In this document: positions 5,483-9,297 of the stretch, one piece after another
How the letters are laid out: the number at the start of each line of letters is the position of its first letter
Numbering within the stretch: position 1 is the stretch's first letter
From: Deltaproteobacteria bacterium
GTDB taxonomy: Bacteria; Desulfobacterota; JAENJC01
NCBI GenBank assembly: GCA_016208525.1
Contig: JACQYJ010000009.1
Coordinates: forward strand, 1 to 9,297
Reading direction: 5' to 3'
DNA: 9,297 nt
Position numbers and translations under genes: made by a program
Notes under the pieces: generated by a model
What the model was told of the DNA's origin: nothing
Seen by the model: the letters and a program-made list of their open reading frames with translations, nothing else
Databases searched by the model: none

Positions 5483-5540
5483 TGGGGTAAAAAAACTGAC
5501 GCTATCCGGGTTCCTTATAAAGTCTCTTGCCATCTCTGCA

Positions 5541-6338
5541 ATGATAATTCTACTTGCATCCGCTGTCATATTCTTCGATTATGTCAATGTGAAAAAGAAA
5601 GAGATAGACCTTGTAAGCCTCAAGGAAAAAACAAAGATCCAGAATGTCCAACTTCAGACCTTTGCCGATAAGATAAACGATATGGAGGCGGAGCTGTCCC
5701 GTTTAAGGAGCCTTGATACAAAGATAAGGGTCTTGACTAACACTAATAATGAGGAACCTGGGGTAAAAAGCAGGAGACTGTCCCTTGGAGGGCAGGGAGG
5801 ACCTGAACCGGTACAGTTATCGTTTAATAACGAGGCGTCTCTTGCGGAGATGGTGAGCAGGCTTGACAGGATGAATTTTGAGATAAAGTCCCAGGAGAAG
5901 AGCCTGCATGAACTGCATGCCTCCATTCAGGACCAGGAATCCATACTTGTCGCTACCCCTTCCATCTGGCCTGCGAATGGATACGTATCCTCCGGATTTG
6001 GCTATCGTGAATCTCCCTTTGGCAGCAATTATGAGTTTCATGACGGTTTAGATATCTCCGCACCATCAGGCGCCCCTGTCCTGGCAACTGCTGATGGAGT
6101 GGTAACATTAACCGGTAATTATGGAGACACAGGAAATACTATTATTATATCCCATGGTTACGGCTATGAGACGGGTTATTGCCACCTTTCCTATATCGGT
6201 GTGGAAAAAGGGCAGAGGATTGAACGAGGCCAGGAGATAGGAAGAGTAGGAAGCACCGGCAGGAGCACCGGGCCTCATCTTCATTATCTGGTCAAGATAG
6301 CTGGTTCCAAGGTAAATCCCAGGAACTATTTAAATTAG
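5541..6338 (+). CDS. Membrane-anchored M23 (LytM-like) metallopeptidase, probable 5' truncation
   Basis: The 265-residue product is an M23 peptidase, a zinc enzyme family that cuts peptidoglycan cross-bridges or regulates amidases. An N-terminal membrane segment leads into a coiled coil (about 18-65 and 100-135), then the peptidase domain from about 140. HDGLD gives zinc ligands His167 and Asp171; His215 and the HLH motif (246-248) supply the remaining catalytic and zinc residues, so the site is complete. It should sit in the periplasm, anchored in the inner membrane. ATG 5541 is the first standard start after the in-frame TAG at 5442, but it has no ribosome binding site and cuts into the membrane helix. 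The open frame upstream (from about 5484, GVKKLTLSGFLIKSLAIS) looks like the missing cytoplasmic tail and helix start, so the native start was probably lost at the PAS-fragment junction. A position directly before secA is known for such peptidases in Geobacter-like genomes. Confidence 0.85.
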   Translation: MIILLASAVIFFDYVNVKKKEIDLVSLKEKTKIQNVQLQTFADKINDMEAELSRLRSLDTKIRVLTNTNNEEPGVKSRRLSLGGQGGPEPVQLSFNNEASLAEMVSRLDRMNFEIKSQEKSLHELHASIQDQESILVATPSIWPANGYVSSGFGYRESPFGSNYEFHDGLDISAPSGAPVLATADGVVTLTGNYGDTGNTIIISHGYGYETGYCHLSYIGVEKGQRIERGQEIGRVGSTGRSTGPHLHYLVKIAGSKVNPRNYLN

Positions 6339-6368
6339 TCTTTGACCCTATTGTACTCATGTTGCAGT

Positions 6369-6401
6369 AAAGGCCCTGCTTTTCAAAGCAGGGCCTTTTT
6401 T
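6369..6401 (+). terminator. Intrinsic terminator after the M23 peptidase gene
   Basis: AAAGGCCCTGCTTT (6369-6382) is the exact reverse complement of 6385-6398, giving a 13-bp stem with a 4-base loop followed by six T (6396-6401). It ends the riboswitch-HTH-peptidase unit and separates it from secA. Confidence 0.93.
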
Positions 6402-6419
6402 ATTCAGCTTACTTACCCC

Positions 6420-6449
6420 TTGCTTTTTTCAAGAGAATCTGCTTAAAAT
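6420..6449 (+). promoter_or_regulatory. Candidate sigma-70 promoter for secA
   Basis: TTGCTT (6420-6425) and TAAAAT (6444-6449) are separated by 18 bp, just after the terminator at 6369-6401. Transcription would start near 6456, giving a leader of about 24 bases that contains the GGAGG ribosome binding site (6471-6475). No SecM-like or other secA control leader is seen. Confidence 0.5.
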
Positions 6450-6479
6450 ACCCCGCATTTACTGATGTTTGGAGGTTAG

Positions 6480-9113
6480 ATGATAGTTCCCTTACTTAAA
6501 AAGATATTTGGCACAAAGAATGAGCGGGAGCTCAAGAGGATACAGCCTATAGTGCAGAAGATCAATGATCTGGATAGTTCTGTAAATATCCTGTCCGACT
6601 CGGAGTTACAGGGTAAAACTATAGAGTTCAAGGAGCGGCTTTCAGCAGGAGAACCGATTGATTCCATACTTCCAGAGGCTTTTGCTGTTGTGAGGGAGGC
6701 TAGCTTTCGAGTTCTCAAGATGAGACACTTCGATGTCCAGCTCATAGGCGGCATAGTCCTGCATGAAGGGAATATCTCCGAGATGAGGACAGGTGAAGGA
6801 AAGACTTTGGTTGCAACCCTCCCCGCATATCTGAACGCCCTGAAGGGCGAGGGGGTCCATGTGGTTACAGTGAACGACTACCTTGCCAGAAGGGACTCCG
6901 AGTGGATGGGGAGGTTGTACAGTTTCCTCGGCCTTTCTGTTGGTTGCATACTTCATCACCTGACAGATGCAGAAAGGAAGGTTGCCTACAATTCGGACAT
7001 TACTTACGGGACAAACAACGAATTCGGATTTGATTACCTGAGGGACAATATGAAGTTTTCCCTGGACGATTATGTCCAGAGGAGACTTCATTACGCCATA
7101 GTTGACGAGGTGGACAGCATCCTGGTCGATGAGGCGAGGACTCCCCTTATAATATCCGGGTCTGCCGAAGACTCCACGGATAAGTATTATTCCATAGACA
7201 AGGTTATCCCAAGGCTGAAAAAGGATTCTGATTACACTATAGACGAAAAGGCCCGGAGCGTCGTACTGACGGAAGAGGGTGTGGAAAGGGTTGAAAAGGC
7301 GCTTGGTGTAGATAACCTGTACGATCCCCATAATATCGAGACCCTGCACCATGTAAACCAGGGGCTAAAGGCCCATGCTTTATTCAAGGTCGATGTGGAT
7401 TATGTGGTAAAGGACGGAGAGGTACTTATTGTTGACGAGTTTACCGGCCGTCTGATGCCGGGAAGACGCTACAGCGACGGTCTCCATCAGGCCCTTGAGG
7501 CAAAGGAGGGGGTAAAGATTGAGAACGAGAACCAGACACTTGCATCCATCACATTTCAGAACTACTTCAGGATGTATGAAAAACTTGCCGGCATGACCGG
7601 CACTGCGGAGACAGAGGCTGCGGAGTTCCACAAGATATATAAGCTTGATGTGATGGTAATACCACCAAACAGGCCGATGGTAAGGAAGGATTTTTCTGAT
7701 ATTATTTACAAGACAGAGAAGGAAAAGTTCAGGGCTGTAGTAAATGAGATAAAGACCCTCCATGAGAAGGGCCAGCCTGTCCTTGTTGGCACTATATCCA
7801 TTGAAAACTCTGAAATAATTAGTTCTCTCCTTAAGAGGGAGGGGGTAAGGCACCATGTCCTTAATGCCAAGCACCATGAGAGAGAGGCGGAGATAGTGGC
7901 CCAGGCGGGTCGTTTGGGGGCGGTCACCATTGCAACTAACATGGCAGGTCGTGGAACGGACATCGTCCTTGGTGGAAATCCTGAATTCATGGCAGTCGCC
8001 AAGGCAGGAAAGGACGCTGATACTGAAGAGTACAAAAAGGCCCTCGCTGAATTCGATGAGGCATGCTCCACGGAGAGGGTGCAGGTTGTGGATGCCGGAG
8101 GGTTGCATATCCTGGGCACGGAAAGACATGAATCGAGAAGGATAGACAACCAGCTGAGGGGGAGGGCGGGGAGGCAGGGAGATCCAGGTTCTTCAAGGTT
8201 TTACATGGCCCTGGAAGACGACCTTCTGCGTATATTCGGTTCCGAGAGGATATCGGGTATCATGGACCGCCTCGGGATGGAGGAGGATGAACCTATAGAG
8301 CATGCCCTTGTTACAAGGGCCATAGAAACTGCTCAGAAAAGGGTGGAGGCCCATAACTTCGATATAAGGAAGCACGTTCTGGAATATGACGATGTCATGA
8401 ATCAGCAGAGGAAGGTGATTTACGAACAGAGGAAAAAGGTCTTGTCAGGAGAGGCCTTAAAAGAAGATATCCTGGATATGATAGAGGAGCTGGTGGATGC
8501 GATTGTCGATATTCACACCGAAGAGAAGGGATATTCCGAAGAATGGGACTGGGAAGGCCTCAGGGATTCCCTATTTAAGCAGTTTTCCATCCATTATGAT
8601 CCGTCCGGAGGGAGCAGGGAAGGTTTAACAAGGGAGACCGTTAGAGAGGACATACTTAATGCAGCCCTTAATGCCTACAAAAAGAAAGAAGATGAACTTG
8701 GCGGCGAGATAATGAGGCGGATGGAGAAGTTCCTGATGCTTCAATCCATAGACGGACACTGGAAAGACCACCTCCTGTCAATGGACCACCTGAAGGAAGG
8801 TATCGGCCTCAGGGGATACGCCCAGAAAGACCCCCTTATAGAGTACAAGAGGGAAGGGTATGACATGTTTATGGATATGGTCTTCCGTGTCAAGGAGGAC
8901 GTTGTTGAAAAGCTCTTCAGGGTCCAGTTGGCAAGGGAAGAAGAGGCGCCTGAGATAGTAGAAATGAGAAGGCCCCAGAAGTTTATCATGAGCCGCGGGG
9001 ATGCCCAGGAAGCCAGGCCCACGACTGTCCATAACGAAGGGGAAAAGGTCGGGAGGAACGACCCCTGCCCCTGTGGAAGCGGGAAGAAATATAAGAAGTG
9101 CCATGGGAAGTAA
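6480..9113 (+). CDS. secA: Preprotein translocase ATPase SecA
   Basis: This complete 877-residue SecA is the motor that pushes unfolded preproteins through the SecYEG channel at the inner membrane. Nucleotide-binding domain 1 holds MRTGEGKT (102-109) and the DEVD box (209-212). The preprotein cross-linking domain follows at roughly 225-370, then nucleotide-binding domain 2 with TNMAGRGTDIVLGGNPEF and QLRGRAGRQGDPG. The helical scaffold and wing domains (about 610-830, with SIDGHWKDHLLSMDHLKEGI) come next, then a variable linker and the C-terminal zinc motif in which Cys863, Cys865, Cys874 and His875 bind the metal; this tail contacts SecB and lipids. The ATG at 6480 has GGAGG four bases upstream and gives the family start. 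The gene has its own candidate promoter and lies after a strong terminator, so it should be expressed apart from the riboswitch unit. No frame damage is seen. Confidence 0.98.
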   Translation: MIVPLLKKIFGTKNERELKRIQPIVQKINDLDSSVNILSDSELQGKTIEFKERLSAGEPIDSILPEAFAVVREASFRVLKMRHFDVQLIGGIVLHEGNISEMRTGEGKTLVATLPAYLNALKGEGVHVVTVNDYLARRDSEWMGRLYSFLGLSVGCILHHLTDAERKVAYNSDITYGTNNEFGFDYLRDNMKFSLDDYVQRRLHYAIVDEVDSILVDEARTPLIISGSAEDSTDKYYSIDKVIPRLKKDSDYTIDEKARSVVLTEEGVERVEKALGVDNLYDPHNIETLHHVNQGLKAHALFKVDVDYVVKDGEVLIVDEFTGRLMPGRRYSDGLHQALEAKEGVKIENENQTLASITFQNYFRMYEKLAGMTGTAETEAAEFHKIYKLDVMVIPPNRPMVRKDFSDIIYKTEKEKFRAVVNEIKTLHEKGQPVLVGTISIENSEIISSLLKREGVRHHVLNAKHHEREAEIVAQAGRLGAVTIATNMAGRGTDIVLGGNPEFMAVAKAGKDADTEEYKKALAEFDEACSTERVQVVDAGGLHILGTERHESRRIDNQLRGRAGRQGDPGSSRFYMALEDDLLRIFGSERISGIMDRLGMEEDEPIEHALVTRAIETAQKRVEAHNFDIRKHVLEYDDVMNQQRKVIYEQRKKVLSGEALKEDILDMIEELVDAIVDIHTEEKGYSEEWDWEGLRDSLFKQFSIHYDPSGGSREGLTRETVREDILNAALNAYKKKEDELGGEIMRRMEKFLMLQSIDGHWKDHLLSMDHLKEGIGLRGYAQKDPLIEYKREGYDMFMDMVFRVKEDVVEKLFRVQLAREEEAPEIVEMRRPQKFIMSRGDAQEARPTTVHNEGEKVGRNDPCPCGSGKKYKKCHGK

Positions 9114-9185
9114 GGTAGGGGCGATCCTTGTGTTCGCCACAATGTTACAATTCCAGGCTCATCCGCAAAATCTGTGGGTTAGTTT

Positions 9186-9297
9186 TGATGGTCTCGTAAA
9201 AAGTCTAAAAAAGGCCAAAAACCGATTTTTGGCATTAATGATTTCGCAGAGTTACAAAGGTGATTTTCTGCATTTTTGACTTTTTACGAGTGCATCA
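9186..9297. repeat. 112-bp element with terminal inverted repeats (MITE-like)
   Basis: TGATG plus CTCGTAAAAAGTC (9186-9190, 9193-9205) is repeated in inverse as GACTTTTTACGAG plus CATCA (9278-9290, 9293-9297): 20-bp arms with only the two bases between the blocks differing. Inside lies a perfect 8-bp hairpin, GCCAAAAA (9214-9221) and TTTTTGGC (9226-9233). The element carries no gene. It begins 73 bp after secA and its last repeat base is the last base of the window. Confidence 0.75.

Noticed and set aside
7380..8129. Long open frames on the minus strand within secA
   Set aside because: They are shadows of a clear, complete secA and show no protein-family motifs or starts.
9001..9279. 92-codon + strand frame overlapping the end of secA
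   Set aside because: It overlaps the conserved SecA zinc tail in another frame and runs into the inverted-repeat element; no domain is visible.

Overview
The window looks like a chromosomal segment of a Gram-negative environmental bacterium, most likely of the Nitrospirota or Desulfobacterota (former Deltaproteobacteria) type. This rests on heavy use of AGG arginine and ATA isoleucine codons, an M23 peptidase directly upstream of secA, a ClpS-ClpA pair, a GEMM-I riboswitch with an adenine at the ligand-selecting position (best known from Geobacter), and short palindromic repeats of kinds common in these groups. The lineage is an inference. All intact genes lie on the + strand.

Layout. 1-33: a palindromic repeat that also supplies the ribosome binding site of the first gene. 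34-1810: a translationally coupled pair, a YdjC/ChbG/HpnK-type carbohydrate deacetylase and a GT4-like glycosyltransferase that resembles the GLT1D1 family; together they suggest sugar modification of an envelope lipid or glycan. 1873-4249: clpS, apparently transcribed as a nearly leaderless mRNA, overlapping clpA by 4 bp. clpA is broken: about 58 codons between the D1 and D2 ATPase domains are missing, with a change of frame, so as written only the N-terminal half (N domain plus D1) can be made from the native start.

4250-5107: 858 bp without a convincing gene. It holds a hairpin with a T run, a nested inverted-repeat element (4734-4939), a weak promoter, and a clear GEMM-I (cyclic dinucleotide) riboswitch (4974-5063) whose closing stem competes with a strong intrinsic terminator (5051-5094). 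The position equivalent to G20 of the Vibrio Vc2 riboswitch is A, as in the riboswitches that prefer 3',3'-cGAMP. Ligand binding should block the terminator, making this an ON switch for the downstream genes.

5108-6338: a small RodZ-type helix-turn-helix protein and a membrane-anchored M23 (LytM-like) peptidase, both plausible cell-envelope proteins under riboswitch control. Between them, about 60-90 bp of GC-rich DNA read on the minus strand as a fragment of a PAS domain, and the peptidase appears to have lost its native start next to it. 6369-6401 is a strong terminator. 6480-9113 is a complete secA with its own promoter. The window ends in a 112-bp element with 20-bp terminal inverted repeats (9186-9297).

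The most notable items are the A20-type riboswitch and its target, and two local rearrangements (clpA deletion, PAS fragment) that are either real genome damage or assembly errors.
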